A stretch of DNA of 64,000 bases from Sphingomonas_D zeicaulis (GTDB taxonomy: Bacteria; Pseudomonadota; Alphaproteobacteria; Sphingomonadales; Sphingomonadaceae), in NCBI RefSeq assembly GCF_050433225.1, contig NZ_JBNPXQ010000001.1, positions 310,001 to 374,000 of the forward strand, in the 5' to 3' direction. A program made the translations under genes and the position numbers. Each line of letters opens with the position of its first letter. Position 1 is the first letter of the stretch. Shown one piece after another: positions 17,349 to 26,105 of the stretch. The notes under the pieces were generated by a model, which was not told the origin of the DNA, searched no databases, and saw nothing but the letters and a program-made list of their open reading frames with translations.

Positions 17349-20300
17349 TCAGAACGTCGCCGCGACGCCGAAGAAGATCCGGCGATCCTCGCGTGACGAA
17401 TTGAGCAGACGCGCGCGCGTCTGCAGATATTGGCGGTCGATCTCGCGGGTCAGGTTGATCGCTTCCACCGTCAGCCGGATGTTGCGGGTGAGGTTGACCT
17501 GCCCGGAAATGTCGAGCTGGCCGCGCGCCTCTGCATAGGAACTGCCGCCCGCCGCGGCGCCGCCCTGACCCAAGAGGTAGGAACTGCGGTAGATATAGGC
17601 GGCGCGCAACGAGAAGGTCTCATCCTCGTAGAAACCGATCAGATTGTAGCTGTGCTTGGATAGGCCGGGCAGCGGCAGCGCCGCCTGCGTCGCCTCGTCG
17701 ATCAGCGGCGTCTCGCTGTCGACATAGGTGTAGTTGGCTTGAATGCCGAGATTGTCGAATGGCGCCGGCAGGAAGCTGAGCGATTGCTGGTAGGCGACCT
17801 CGAAGCCCTTGATCTTGCCCGCCTCGCCATTGACGGGCTGGGTGATCTGGAAGGTGCCGAACTGTTCGGACAGACCAGGGATGAATTCTTCCTGCGTGAC
17901 GTTGATCGTGAAGGAATCGACATCCTTGTAGAAGGCGGCGAAGGTCAGCGCGCTCGACGGCTGGAAATACCATTCCAGGGTCACGTCATATTGCGTCGCC
18001 TCGAACGGTCGCAGATTGGGGTTGCCGCGCGAACCGGTGCGCGACACGAACAGCGGCACGAAGCTGACGCCGACATCGCTGAGGCTGGGCCGAGCCACCA
18101 CCTTCGCCGCGGCGGCGCGCAAGGTCAGGGTGCGGCTGAGGTCGAGCGAGACGTTGGCGCTGGGCAGCCAATAATCGAACGTTGATTTGGATGCGGTCGC
18201 CTCGGTGTCCGAAAGGAAGCCGGACGAGATGCGCTCGAAGCTGATATAGCGCACGCCGGCATTGCCCGAGATCGGCAGCGATCCGATCTCCCCCTCGAAA
18301 TTGCCCTTGGCGTAGAAGGCGATGGTATCCTGGTCGACATCCTTGATCGAGACACGCCCGAACGGGATGTTCTCCGCGCGCGGGATCGGCAGGTTGAAGG
18401 CGTCGCGCGCTGCATTCTTGTCGGTGGTGCCGCCCAGGAAGTCGCGCGGGAAGTTCCCGCTGACGCCGGGGAAGAAGCTGCCCTGGCTGTTGTCGTAGAC
18501 GAGCCCCGGCAGCTCATCGACGGTCAATATGCCGTCGCCATTGCGATCGCCGATGCCGAGCAGGCTCGCGGCGGAGGGAATGTTCTGCGGCGCTTCCGAA
18601 TAGAATTGGATGGTCTCGAAGCGGGTGCCGGTCTCGATCGATTTCAGCGGGCCGAAATCGGTCATGATCTCGAAATCGACGCGCGCGTCATAGCCGACAT
18701 TGTCGGTGATGAAGTCATTCTCGAAGATCGAGGCGAGCTGGTACTGGCCGGGATCATCGCGGTTGAAATTGGTGTTCAGCGACAGATCAGGCACGGGATT
18801 GCCCGCGGACAGATCGTAGCTGGCGTTCGTGATGTTGCCCGCGCGTGGCACCACGACATAGGTGAAGGAGGCGCCGGGGCCGCCATCGGTGCCCTTGCCC
18901 TTGCTGTAGGAGGCGTCCACCGACACCTTCACCCGCTCGCCATCATATTTGGTCGAGAAGCCGAGGTTGGTGGAGCGGAACTCGGTCGGCTCGTCATAGA
19001 CCAGCGGGCGCAATGTCACGCCGTTGAACGTGCCGCTGATCACGGTGCCATTCTGGTCCGCCACCGCGTTGACGTCATTGTCGTTGAATAGCACCTGGTA
19101 GTTCTGGCTGTTGCGTTCCCGCTTCAGCCGTGAATAGGTGCCGTCGAGGATGATCTCCCAATCCTCGGCGGGGCGATATTGCAGCGATCCGTTGAGCGTC
19201 AGCCGCTTTTCCTTGCGATCGTAGATGCGCGCCATGAAGCGGTTGGGGCGGAAAAGGCCGGGATCGTTCACCCCGTCGCCATCACCGTCGATATTGTTGG
19301 TCCGCGTCCAGCCGCCGCTGTCATAGCTGTAGCCGCGGGTTTGGATGTCCGAATAGGCGGCGCTCGCGAGAATGCCGAAGCGGTCGCCGAAATTCTTGGA
19401 GATCAGCGCAGATCCGCGATAGCCGAGATGGTCGGCCTGATCGGTATAGGCGCCCTGCACGCGGCCGCTGGCGACGAAATCGTCAAGCTCCAGCGGGCGC
19501 TTGGTCTTCAGGTTCACGGTGGCGCCCAACGCGCCTTCCGGCATGTCCGCCGAAGGAGACTTGGCGACGACGATGCTCGAGATGATTTCCGGGCTTACCG
19601 ACTCCAGCGAGGCGCTGCCGCCGGCGCCCGGGCCGAGGAAGGTGCGACCGTTGATCTCCAGCCGGTTCTGCGAAATGCCGCGGACGGTGAAGTTGGAACC
19701 GTCGCCCTCGCGCCGAGTGATCTGCACGCCGGTGATGCGGCTCATCGATTCCGCGACATTCTGGTCGGGCAGCTTGCCGATATCCTGCGCGGTGATGACG
19801 TCGACGATCGTGTCCGCGCGCCGCTTGACGTTGATCGATTCCTGCAGCGAAGCGCGGATGCCGGTGACGACAATGTCTTCCGCCGGCGCCTCGGGCTCGG
19901 GCGGCGGGGCGGCTTCGGCGGCGGCTACGGGCGATGCAGCATCCTGTGCGGCGAGGCTGGCGGTCGCCAGCCCGGTGCGGGCCGCGGTCTGCCGCCGCTT
20001 GAGCACGATCGCGCCGGCGGCCTTCACCGGCACGAGGTCGGTACCCGACAGCAGCATGGACAGCGCGGTGCTGACGTCGATCGTGCCGCGCACCGCATTT
20101 ACCGTGATGCCGTCCGCGATCGGGCCGGAAACGAGGATCTGGATGCCGGCCTGGTGCGCGAACAGCGGGATGCCGGTCTGCGCGGGCTGCGCGGCGACGT
20201 CGAACCGCCGCACCTGCGCCGCGGCCTGCGTGGGGGCGGCTGCGCACAGGATCGCCGTTGCGATCGTGCCGAGCAGGTAGTGCCGCGTCTGGGCCATCAT
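17349..20300 (-). CDS. TonB-dependent receptor with N-terminal STN signalling domain
   Basis: Encodes 983 aa. After a signal peptide (ATAILCAAAPTQAAAQ), residues about 30-110 form a secretin/TonB N-terminal (STN) domain (FDVAAQPAQTGIPLFAHQAG ... ALSMLLSGTDL), which contacts FecR-type anti-sigma factors. A plug domain (EDIVVTGIRASLQESI ... VAESMSRITGVQITRREGDG) and a barrel ending FFGVAATF follow. This architecture marks a transducer receptor that both imports a ligand and signals its presence. The genes for FecR and the sigma factor lie directly upstream in order. The cargo is inferred to be a glycan fragment, given the adjacent FAD oxidoreductase and sugar cluster. Confidence 0.93.
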   Translation of the reverse strand: MMAQTRHYLLGTIATAILCAAAPTQAAAQVRRFDVAAQPAQTGIPLFAHQAGIQILVSGPIADGITVNAVRGTIDVSTALSMLLSGTDLVPVKAAGAIVLKRRQTAARTGLATASLAAQDAASPVAAAEAAPPPEPEAPAEDIVVTGIRASLQESINVKRRADTIVDVITAQDIGKLPDQNVAESMSRITGVQITRREGDGSNFTVRGISQNRLEINGRTFLGPGAGGSASLESVSPEIISSIVVAKSPSADMPEGALGATVNLKTKRPLELDDFVASGRVQGAYTDQADHLGYRGSALISKNFGDRFGILASAAYSDIQTRGYSYDSGGWTRTNNIDGDGDGVNDPGLFRPNRFMARIYDRKEKRLTLNGSLQYRPAEDWEIILDGTYSRLKRERNSQNYQVLFNDNDVNAVADQNGTVISGTFNGVTLRPLVYDEPTEFRSTNLGFSTKYDGERVKVSVDASYSKGKGTDGGPGASFTYVVVPRAGNITNASYDLSAGNPVPDLSLNTNFNRDDPGQYQLASIFENDFITDNVGYDARVDFEIMTDFGPLKSIETGTRFETIQFYSEAPQNIPSAASLLGIGDRNGDGILTVDELPGLVYDNSQGSFFPGVSGNFPRDFLGGTTDKNAARDAFNLPIPRAENIPFGRVSIKDVDQDTIAFYAKGNFEGEIGSLPISGNAGVRYISFERISSGFLSDTEATASKSTFDYWLPSANVSLDLSRTLTLRAAAAKVVARPSLSDVGVSFVPLFVSRTGSRGNPNLRPFEATQYDVTLEWYFQPSSALTFAAFYKDVDSFTINVTQEEFIPGLSEQFGTFQITQPVNGEAGKIKGFEVAYQQSLSFLPAPFDNLGIQANYTYVDSETPLIDEATQAALPLPGLSKHSYNLIGFYEDETFSLRAAYIYRSSYLLGQGGAAAGGSSYAEARGQLDISGQVNLTRNIRLTVEAINLTREIDRQYLQTRARLLNSSREDRRIFFGVAATF

Positions 20301-20376
20301 CGTCTCTCCCTGTTGGTCGGGCGCACCTGTCCCCGGTGCGCTCCCGATGATATGAGTCGATGCGGTGGGGTTTCCG

Positions 20377-21321
20377 TCAGGGCGTCGGCGGTTTTTTGCG
20401 CGACAGCCGAATTTCGGTGGGCGTGGTCGTCACCTCGACATCGATCGAGGTGGCGAGCGTCGCGGCGAAATCCTCCGGCTTGTCGATCTGGAACAGGCCG
20501 ACGAGGCGCTCGTCGGCAAGGCCGGGATCGGCGATCACGAGCTGGCGGTGGTTGTAGCGGTTGAACTGCTCCACTGCGCTCGCCAGGCTTTCATTCTCCA
20601 GCGCGATCTCACCACTGCGCCATGCCAGCGCGCGTTCGATCCGCGCCGGTGCAGTGCCTACCGCGGGGGCCGCTCCGGCGACGGTAAAATCGGCGAATTG
20701 CCCGGCCTTGAGAATGGTCATCGCGCCATCCGCATCCCGCGGCCATACCGCGACGATCCCCTCGGTCACCGTCACCTGCACGCCATCCGCCCCGCGGCGC
20801 ACCGAAAAGGCAGTGCCCACCGCGCGTGCCTGCGCAATGCCGGCATCGACGATGAATGGGCGCGTCCGATCCTTGGCGACCTGGAACCAGGCCTGTCCAC
20901 TTTCCAGCGCGACGCGGCGGGTGTCGCTGCTGAGCATCACCCGCATCTCGCTGCTGGTGTTGATCGTGGCGACCGACCCGTCGCCCAGCGGCAGCCGGCG
21001 GATCTCGCCGCGCGCAGTGACGACGCGCTCGCCGCGCGTTCGTGTCCAGCCGATCATGCCGGCGACCGCGGCGGCCATCGCGCCGCCGATCCCTGCCAGC
21101 ATCAGGCGGCGGCTGGGCTGGCGATCGTTCGCCGCCCCGATCTCGGCCTTCTCCGGCGCAAGCGCACGGTCGATCGCGCTCAGCCCGGCCATCGCCCGTA
21201 GCAGGGCGCCCGCATGCCGCGGATCGCGTGCCAGCCAGGCGTCGAGCGCGGCTTCCCCCGCCGCGTCGAGCGGGTGGCGCAGCGCCCAGGCGGCGGCTTC
21301 CTGTTCAGCGCGTTCGTGCAC
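20377..21321 (-). CDS. FecR-family anti-sigma factor
   Basis: Encodes 314 aa. The N-terminal cytoplasmic segment (EQEAAAWALRHPLDAAGEAA, LDAWLARDPRHAGALLRAM) is the FecR N-terminal sigma-binding helix region. One membrane segment (LMLAGIGGAMAAAVAGMIGW) follows, then a periplasmic FecR domain (TARGEIRRLPLGDGSVATIN). The C-terminal segment is STN-like, contacting the receptor. It overlaps the upstream sigma-factor gene by 17 bp and precedes the STN receptor gene, giving the order sigma, FecR, receptor on the minus strand. Confidence 0.93.
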   Translation of the reverse strand: MHERAEQEAAAWALRHPLDAAGEAALDAWLARDPRHAGALLRAMAGLSAIDRALAPEKAEIGAANDRQPSRRLMLAGIGGAMAAAVAGMIGWTRTRGERVVTARGEIRRLPLGDGSVATINTSSEMRVMLSSDTRRVALESGQAWFQVAKDRTRPFIVDAGIAQARAVGTAFSVRRGADGVQVTVTEGIVAVWPRDADGAMTILKAGQFADFTVAGAAPAVGTAPARIERALAWRSGEIALENESLASAVEQFNRYNHRQLVIADPGLADERLVGLFQIDKPEDFAATLATSIDVEVTTTPTEIRLSRKKPPTP

Positions 21322-21961
21322 GGGATGCCGCCTTCGTTGTCGCCGTGCCGGGGCCTTCGGCCGGTTCGGTCATCAGCTTCAGGATCGTGCGCAGGCTGCG
21401 GCTCGCCTCATTCTCAACGATCACTTCGCTGACGCCGAGCGTCGCGGCGATCTCCTTCTGACTGATCCCCTCAACGCGCCGCATCAGGAAGATGCGCCGA
21501 GCGCGATCGGACAAGGTGGCAAGGGCCGCCTGCACCCGCCCCAGTTCCTGTCGCGCCACGGCAACACGCTCCGGCGAGGGCAGGTCGCTGTGGAGATGAT
21601 CCGCGTCGGTGTCGGCAATGGGCTCGATGCGCACAACGGTGGCGGTGCGGCGCTGGCGATATGCCAGATTGCGCGCCATCGTGAACAGATAGGCGCGCGG
21701 CGATCCGATGCCGGACACGTCGGGCAATTGGGCGAGGCGGCAATAGCATTCCTGCACGATATCCTCCACGTCGTCCGCAGCGACGAAGCGTCGCTGCAGC
21801 CAGATCCGCAGATCGCGTTCATGCGGCAGGATCTCACGCCCCACCCAGTCAGCCAACGCCTCGCGTTCCGTGGTTTCTCTCCTCTCCCTTCCCCTTTGAG
21901 CCGCGGGGTAGGATATTCCGTCAGACGCGCGGATAAAATTGTGCGTGGTGATCGGTGGCAT
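21305..21961 (-). CDS. ECF RNA polymerase sigma factor (FecI-like)
   Basis: Encodes 218 aa. Region 2 (LQRRFVAADDVEDIVQECYC, RAYLFTMARNLAYRQRR) and region 4 (LATLSDRARRIFLMRRVEGI, SQKEIAATLGVSEVIVEN) are both present. The ATG at 21961 is chosen because GGGGAGG lies about four bases upstream; that ribosome site is provided by one arm of the hairpin at 21966-21989. An upstream ATG at 21982 would sit inside the hairpin. The factor is expected to direct transcription of the receptor gene after the ligand signal is relayed by FecR. It ends overlapping FecR. Confidence 0.92.
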   Translation of the reverse strand: MPPITTHNFIRASDGISYPAAQRGRERRETTEREALADWVGREILPHERDLRIWLQRRFVAADDVEDIVQECYCRLAQLPDVSGIGSPRAYLFTMARNLAYRQRRTATVVRIEPIADTDADHLHSDLPSPERVAVARQELGRVQAALATLSDRARRIFLMRRVEGISQKEIAATLGVSEVIVENEASRSLRTILKLMTEPAEGPGTATTKAASRARTR

Positions 21962-21965
21962 TTTT

Positions 21966-21989
21966 CCTCCCCGGCTCGGCACGGGGAGG
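21966..21989. repeat. GC hairpin CCTCCCCG/CGGGGAGG overlapping the sigma-factor RBS
   Basis: Arms CCTCCCCG at 21966-21973 and CGGGGAGG at 21982-21989. Read on the minus strand, the promoter-distal arm is the Shine-Dalgarno sequence of the ECF sigma gene, so folding would occlude its translation. It also lies between the Dabb gene stop (22000) and the sigma gene, where it could limit read-through. Confidence 0.65.
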
Positions 21990-21999
21990 GATATTCAGA

Positions 22000-22404
22000 T
22001 CACATCGTCTGCATGTCATAGACGACGACGCGCTGCCACAGATGGCTGCATTTCTTCACGAATGCCTGATGGATCGCATGATCCTGATAGGTCTTCTGGT
22101 CGACCGCATTGTCGAAATACATCAGTTCCGACACGTCGTAGCTCGCATCCACCACGTCGCGGTTCTCGGTGGGGGCGGGGGTGCCGATCAGCAATGTGCG
22201 GATCACCGGGATCGCGCGGAGCGTCTCCAGGCCGGCGATCAGCGCCGCACGATCGGCCTGGGATCCGGGGTTCTTGAGCCAGAAGAAGACGTGGTGGACC
22301 AGCGCCGCGGCGGGTGCGGCGGCGCCTGCCGCGGTCGGTACCAGCGCCGCGCCGGCGCCGCCTATGGCCATCATTGCTGCAATCTCCCTTCGGGTGACGT
22401 CCAT
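22000..22404 (-). CDS. Dabb (stress-responsive alpha/beta barrel) domain protein, exported
   Basis: Encodes 134 aa. A twin-arginine-like N-terminus (VTRREIAAMMAIGGAGAALV) precedes the Dabb core, with the conserved opening ALVHHVFFWLK and a later YDVSELMYFDNA ... YQDHAIHQAF. Dabb proteins are small dimeric barrels; roles are mostly unknown, although some act on polyketide- or sugar-type substrates. The ATG at 22404 has a strong CAGGAGAA site, although the gene then overlaps LacI by 34 bp. It is the last gene of the sugar cluster. Confidence 0.82.
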   Translation of the reverse strand: MDVTRREIAAMMAIGGAGAALVPTAAGAAAPAAALVHHVFFWLKNPGSQADRAALIAGLETLRAIPVIRTLLIGTPAPTENRDVVDASYDVSELMYFDNAVDQKTYQDHAIHQAFVKKCSHLWQRVVVYDMQTM

Positions 22405-23465
22405 CGCAATTCTCCTGTAGCCCGTTCCGCCCGCGGCGGCATCGAAGTGGATTCCCGCTCGACGATGCTGTGGTCGAACAGTTCGTCGGCGGTGGTGGCG
22501 CTGGCCATGCCGTCCAGCGCGGCGATCAGGCAGTGGGTGGCGCGATAGGCCATTTCCTCTACCGGCTGGCCGACCACGGTCAGCGGCGGCCAGATGCGGG
22601 AGGCGACGATGGTGTCGTCAAATCCCGTCACCGCAAGATCGCCGGGCAGGCGCAGCCCGAGATGATTGGCATGGGCGATCACGCCTGCGGCCAGATCGTC
22701 GCTGGTGCAGATGATCGCGCTCGGCGGATCGGCGCGCTCCAGCAGCGCGCGCCCGGCGGTGAGCCCGGCGGCATGATCAAACTCCAGCCCGTGCAGCACC
22801 AGTTCCGGTTGCTCGGTTACGCCATGGGCGACCAGCGCGGCGCGGAAGCCGTCGAGCCGCGCCTGCACCACGCTATAGGCGTCCGGCCCCGCGACATAGG
22901 CGATGCGGCGGTGGCCGCGGGCGAGCACCCGCTCGGTGATCGCGATCATCGCGGCGCGATTGTCGATGCGGACGGTGGTCAGGCCGGGCAGGGACTTGCC
23001 GGTCGCGATCGCAGCCACCGGCACGGCAAGTGCTGCGAGCGCGGCGGAGCCGCTCAGCATTTCGGCGACGGGAGGGACGAGCAGCAATGCATCGGCACCG
23101 TTGCGCACCAGGTCCTGCGCCATCTTCTCTGCCTCTGCCCGGTCGGTGCCTTCGCCGCCGCGCAAGGTGAGCTGCAGGCCGTGCGCGTTGGTCGCGCGCA
23201 GCGATCCCACCAGCACCGCATCCAGGAACGGCGTACGGCTGTTGCAATAGACCAGGCCCACCGTGGTGGCACGCGCCTTGGCGAGGCGACGGGCGGCAAG
23301 GTTGGGGACGTAGCCCAGCTCTGCGATCGCTGCGCGCACCGTCGCGACGGTCGCTTCGCTCGCGCGATTGACGCCGTTGATCACGTTGGAGACGGTCATC
23401 GCGGATACACCCGCGCGCTCCGCCACCGCACGGATCGTCACCCCATCCTGTCGCCGTCTCGCCAT
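22371..23465 (-). CDS. LacI-family transcriptional regulator
   Basis: Encodes 364 aa. The N-terminal LacI helix-turn-helix is clear (VTIRAVAERAGVSAMTVSNV, then the hinge LGYVPNLAARRLAKARATT). The periplasmic-binding-protein-like effector domain carries GLVYCNSRTPFLDAVLVGSL and GFDDTIVASRIWPPLTVV. It should bind a palindrome with a central CG and respond to a sugar. Placed within the sugar cluster on the same strand, it probably controls it; a matching candidate operator (TTTACCGGTAAA) lies at 31251-31262 in the divergent promoter at the cluster head. Confidence 0.92.
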   Translation of the reverse strand: MARRRQDGVTIRAVAERAGVSAMTVSNVINGVNRASEATVATVRAAIAELGYVPNLAARRLAKARATTVGLVYCNSRTPFLDAVLVGSLRATNAHGLQLTLRGGEGTDRAEAEKMAQDLVRNGADALLLVPPVAEMLSGSAALAALAVPVAAIATGKSLPGLTTVRIDNRAAMIAITERVLARGHRRIAYVAGPDAYSVVQARLDGFRAALVAHGVTEQPELVLHGLEFDHAAGLTAGRALLERADPPSAIICTSDDLAAGVIAHANHLGLRLPGDLAVTGFDDTIVASRIWPPLTVVGQPVEEMAYRATHCLIAALDGMASATTADELFDHSIVERESTSMPPRAERATGELRWTSPEGRLQQ

Positions 23466-23550
23466 CCGCCCCGCTTTCTGCGCGCATCCCGATCGCGCGT
23501 CCCGGCAATCTGCAAAGGATAAGGCGGGCCGGCGGCACGCCAGCCCCGGC

Positions 23551-25233
23551 TCAGATCGTGCCCGCCTTCATCGCCGCAACGGCATGATCGGTGGCCCGCG
23601 CCGTCAGCGCCATGAAGGTCAGCGACGGATTGACGCACGCGATCGAGGCCATCTGTGCGCCGTCGCTGACGAACAGGTTGGGCGCATCATGCGCCTGGCC
23701 CCAGCTGTTGACCACTGACTTGCGCGGATCGGCACCCATGCGCGCGCCGCCCATCTCGTGGATGGCATCGCCCGGCACATGTTCCTTTTCCTTGACCTTG
23801 ACGTTCTTCAGGCCCGCCTGGCGCAGCATCTTCTCGCCTTCCTGGCCGGCGTCGGCGATCAGGCGCAGCTCGTTGCGGCGGAACGTCACATCGAAGCGCA
23901 GCATCGGCATGCCGAAGCGGTCGAGCTTGTCGTGGTTCAGCGAGATGCGGTTGTCCTCATAGGGCAGGCATTCGCCGAACGCGCCGATGTTGAACTTCCA
24001 GCCGCCATAGCGGCGCATGCCATGCTTCATCGATGCGCCGAACCCCTCGGGCTCGGCCGGCTCGCGATAGGCGCCGCCCTGATAGCCATAGCCGCGGGTG
24101 AAGCCGAGGCCTTCATCCTTGCCGAGGTTGCGGAAGCGCGGGATGTAGATCGCGCCCGGGCGGCGGCCATATTCGATATACTCTTCCATCCCGGGGATCT
24201 CGCCGGTGATGCCGACGCGGAAGATGTGATCCATGACGTAGCGGCCGAGCGTGCCACTGCTGTCGAAATGGCTGCGATCGCTGCCCGGCGCGCGCGAATT
24301 CATCATGATCTGGGTGGAAGCCATTGCCGAGGCGCACAGGAACACGATGCGCGCGCGCACGGTTTCCGCCTGCCCGGTCTTCGCATCGACGAAGCGCACG
24401 CCCGTCACCCGCTTGGCCGCGGGATCATATTCGAGGTTGGTGACCACCGAATCTGGCCGCAACGTCAGCCGGCCCGTGGCGCGTGCGGCGGGCAGCGTCA
24501 CCGCCTGCGTCGAGAAATAGGCGCCGAACGAGCAGCCATTCGCGCACTGGTTGCGGAACTGGCACTTGGTGCGGTTCTGGTCCGGCTTGTCCTCGGTCAT
24601 GTTGGAGACGCGGGCGTTGATGAGCTTGCGCCCCGGAAACGCGCCTTCCAGCCGCGGCTTCAGCCATTGCTCCGCGACGTTCATCGGGATCGGCGGCTGG
24701 AACTCGCTGTCGGGCAGGTAGGGCAGGTTTTCACGTGATCCCGAGATGCCGGCATATTTCTCGACATAGCTATACCAGGGGGCGAGATCGTCATAGCCGA
24801 TCGGCCATTCGCCATCGATGCCCTCGCGCTTGTTGGCGGCGAAGTCGTCGGGCGACCAGCGGAAGCTCCAGCGGCCCCAGATCAGCGACTTGCCGCCGAC
24901 CGCCGCCGGCCGGATCCAGTAGAATTTTTCGCCATTCTCGTAATCGTAGCGATTCAGGCGATCATTGTTATAGAATGCCTGATTACTCGGTGCGACATAG
25001 CCATGCTTGGCGATGAAATAATCGCTCTCTTCCAGCCGTTCGGGCATCTGGTTGCGCGCGGGAACTTCGTAGGCGGGGCGGCCGTCATAGGTATAGCCCT
25101 CACCATGTTCGACCATGAAGCCGCGATCGAGCATCAGCACGCGCAGGCCCTTCTCGGTCAGCTCCTTCGCGGCCCATCCGCCGCTGATGCCGGACCCGAT
25201 GACGATCGCATCGTAGCTGTCGGTGGCTGCCAT
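23551..25233 (-). CDS. GMC-family FAD oxidoreductase (sugar 3-dehydrogenase-type large subunit)
   Basis: Encodes 560 aa. The FAD-binding motif is AIVIGSGISGGWAAKELTEK. A Cys-rich stretch (KCQFRNQCANGCSFGAYF) and the C-terminal GMC segment HEMGGARMGADPRKS plus LFVSDGAQMASIAC resemble large subunits of gluconate 2-dehydrogenase and glucoside 3-dehydrogenase. The start has AGAGAGGACAG upstream. There is no signal peptide; partners of this type are exported by association with the Tat-signal small subunit, here encoded at 26102-26671. The expected reaction is oxidation of a sugar hydroxyl (often C3) with electrons passed to cytochrome c. Confidence 0.88.
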   Translation of the reverse strand: MAATDSYDAIVIGSGISGGWAAKELTEKGLRVLMLDRGFMVEHGEGYTYDGRPAYEVPARNQMPERLEESDYFIAKHGYVAPSNQAFYNNDRLNRYDYENGEKFYWIRPAAVGGKSLIWGRWSFRWSPDDFAANKREGIDGEWPIGYDDLAPWYSYVEKYAGISGSRENLPYLPDSEFQPPIPMNVAEQWLKPRLEGAFPGRKLINARVSNMTEDKPDQNRTKCQFRNQCANGCSFGAYFSTQAVTLPAARATGRLTLRPDSVVTNLEYDPAAKRVTGVRFVDAKTGQAETVRARIVFLCASAMASTQIMMNSRAPGSDRSHFDSSGTLGRYVMDHIFRVGITGEIPGMEEYIEYGRRPGAIYIPRFRNLGKDEGLGFTRGYGYQGGAYREPAEPEGFGASMKHGMRRYGGWKFNIGAFGECLPYEDNRISLNHDKLDRFGMPMLRFDVTFRRNELRLIADAGQEGEKMLRQAGLKNVKVKEKEHVPGDAIHEMGGARMGADPRKSVVNSWGQAHDAPNLFVSDGAQMASIACVNPSLTFMALTARATDHAVAAMKAGTI

Positions 25234-25259
25234 CTATCTGTCCTCTCTGTCCGACGCGT

Positions 25260-26105
25260 TCAGAAGCGCAGCGCGCGAAGCGTCTGGAAGCTCTTGGTAA
25301 TGTCGGGAATATAAGGCGCAGGGGCCTGGTCGTTCTCGACGTAGAAATGCTTCACCCCGGCCGTCGCGTTCAGCTTGAACAGGCGGGCGAAATCGATGGT
25401 GCCGGCGCCGACCGCGGTCATCTTCCGGTCCGGCCGCATATCCTTCACATGATAGGAATAGATGCGGCCCGGGAAGCGTTTGATCAGCGCCTCGGCATCC
25501 TGGCCGGCATAGATCGCCCAATAGAGATCGAGTTCGATCTTCATCAGCGCGGGGTCGACCGCCTTGACCAGCCGGTCGAACAGCGTCTCGCCGCCCGGCG
25601 CCACGGTGAATTCGAAATCATGGTTGTGATAGGCGAAGCCGAACCCGGCCTGCTTTATCTGGCCGGCAATGCGCGCGATGTTGGTCACCGCAATCTGCCA
25701 CGCCTCGGCATTGCGATGCTTGTCGACCATATAGGGAAGCACGATCGTGTCGGCGCCCAGCGTGCGCGCCATCGCCACGCTCGCATCGAACTGCTCGAGC
25801 AGCGCGTCATAGCCGATATGGACCGAAGGCGCCTTCAGCCCCAGCTTGTCCATCGCGCCGCGCAGCATCGCCGGGTCCATCTTGTCATAGCCGCCGCCGC
25901 CGAACTCGACCTCGCGATAGCCGACCGCTGCCACCTTCTGCAGCGTGGCGACAGGATCGGCCGCGAACAGATCGCGCACCGTATAGAGTTGCAGCCCGAT
26001 CGGGCCGAGCTTCGCCTTGCCGGCAGCGAAGGCGGGGCCGGCAAGGCCGCCGAGCATGGCGGCGCCCGCCGCGCCGAAGATGAGCGAACGACGATCGATG
26101 TTCAT
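25260..26105 (-). CDS. Exported sugar isomerase/epimerase-like TIM-barrel protein
   Basis: Encodes 281 aa. A Tat-type signal (IDRRSLIFGAAGAAMLGGLA) precedes an AP-endonuclease-2-like TIM barrel: PIGLQLYTVRDL, GYREVEFGG, FGFAYHNHDFEF, MKIELDLYW, YSYHVKDM and HFYVENDQ, which carry the expected Glu, Asp and His metal ligands. Its ATG overlaps the stop codon of the small-subunit gene (ATGA) and it ends 26 bp before the GMC gene. Family members act as isomerases, or as hydratases/lyases on keto-sugars; context suggests action on a 3-keto sugar in the periplasm. Confidence 0.87.
   Translation of the reverse strand: MNIDRRSLIFGAAGAAMLGGLAGPAFAAGKAKLGPIGLQLYTVRDLFAADPVATLQKVAAVGYREVEFGGGGYDKMDPAMLRGAMDKLGLKAPSVHIGYDALLEQFDASVAMARTLGADTIVLPYMVDKHRNAEAWQIAVTNIARIAGQIKQAGFGFAYHNHDFEFTVAPGGETLFDRLVKAVDPALMKIELDLYWAIYAGQDAEALIKRFPGRIYSYHVKDMRPDRKMTAVGAGTIDFARLFKLNATAGVKHFYVENDQAPAPYIPDITKSFQTLRALRF

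Noticed and set aside
15867..17396. 509-codon plus-strand open frame antisense to the FAD oxidoreductase
   Set aside because: No domain; opposite strand is a full FAD enzyme with signal peptide.
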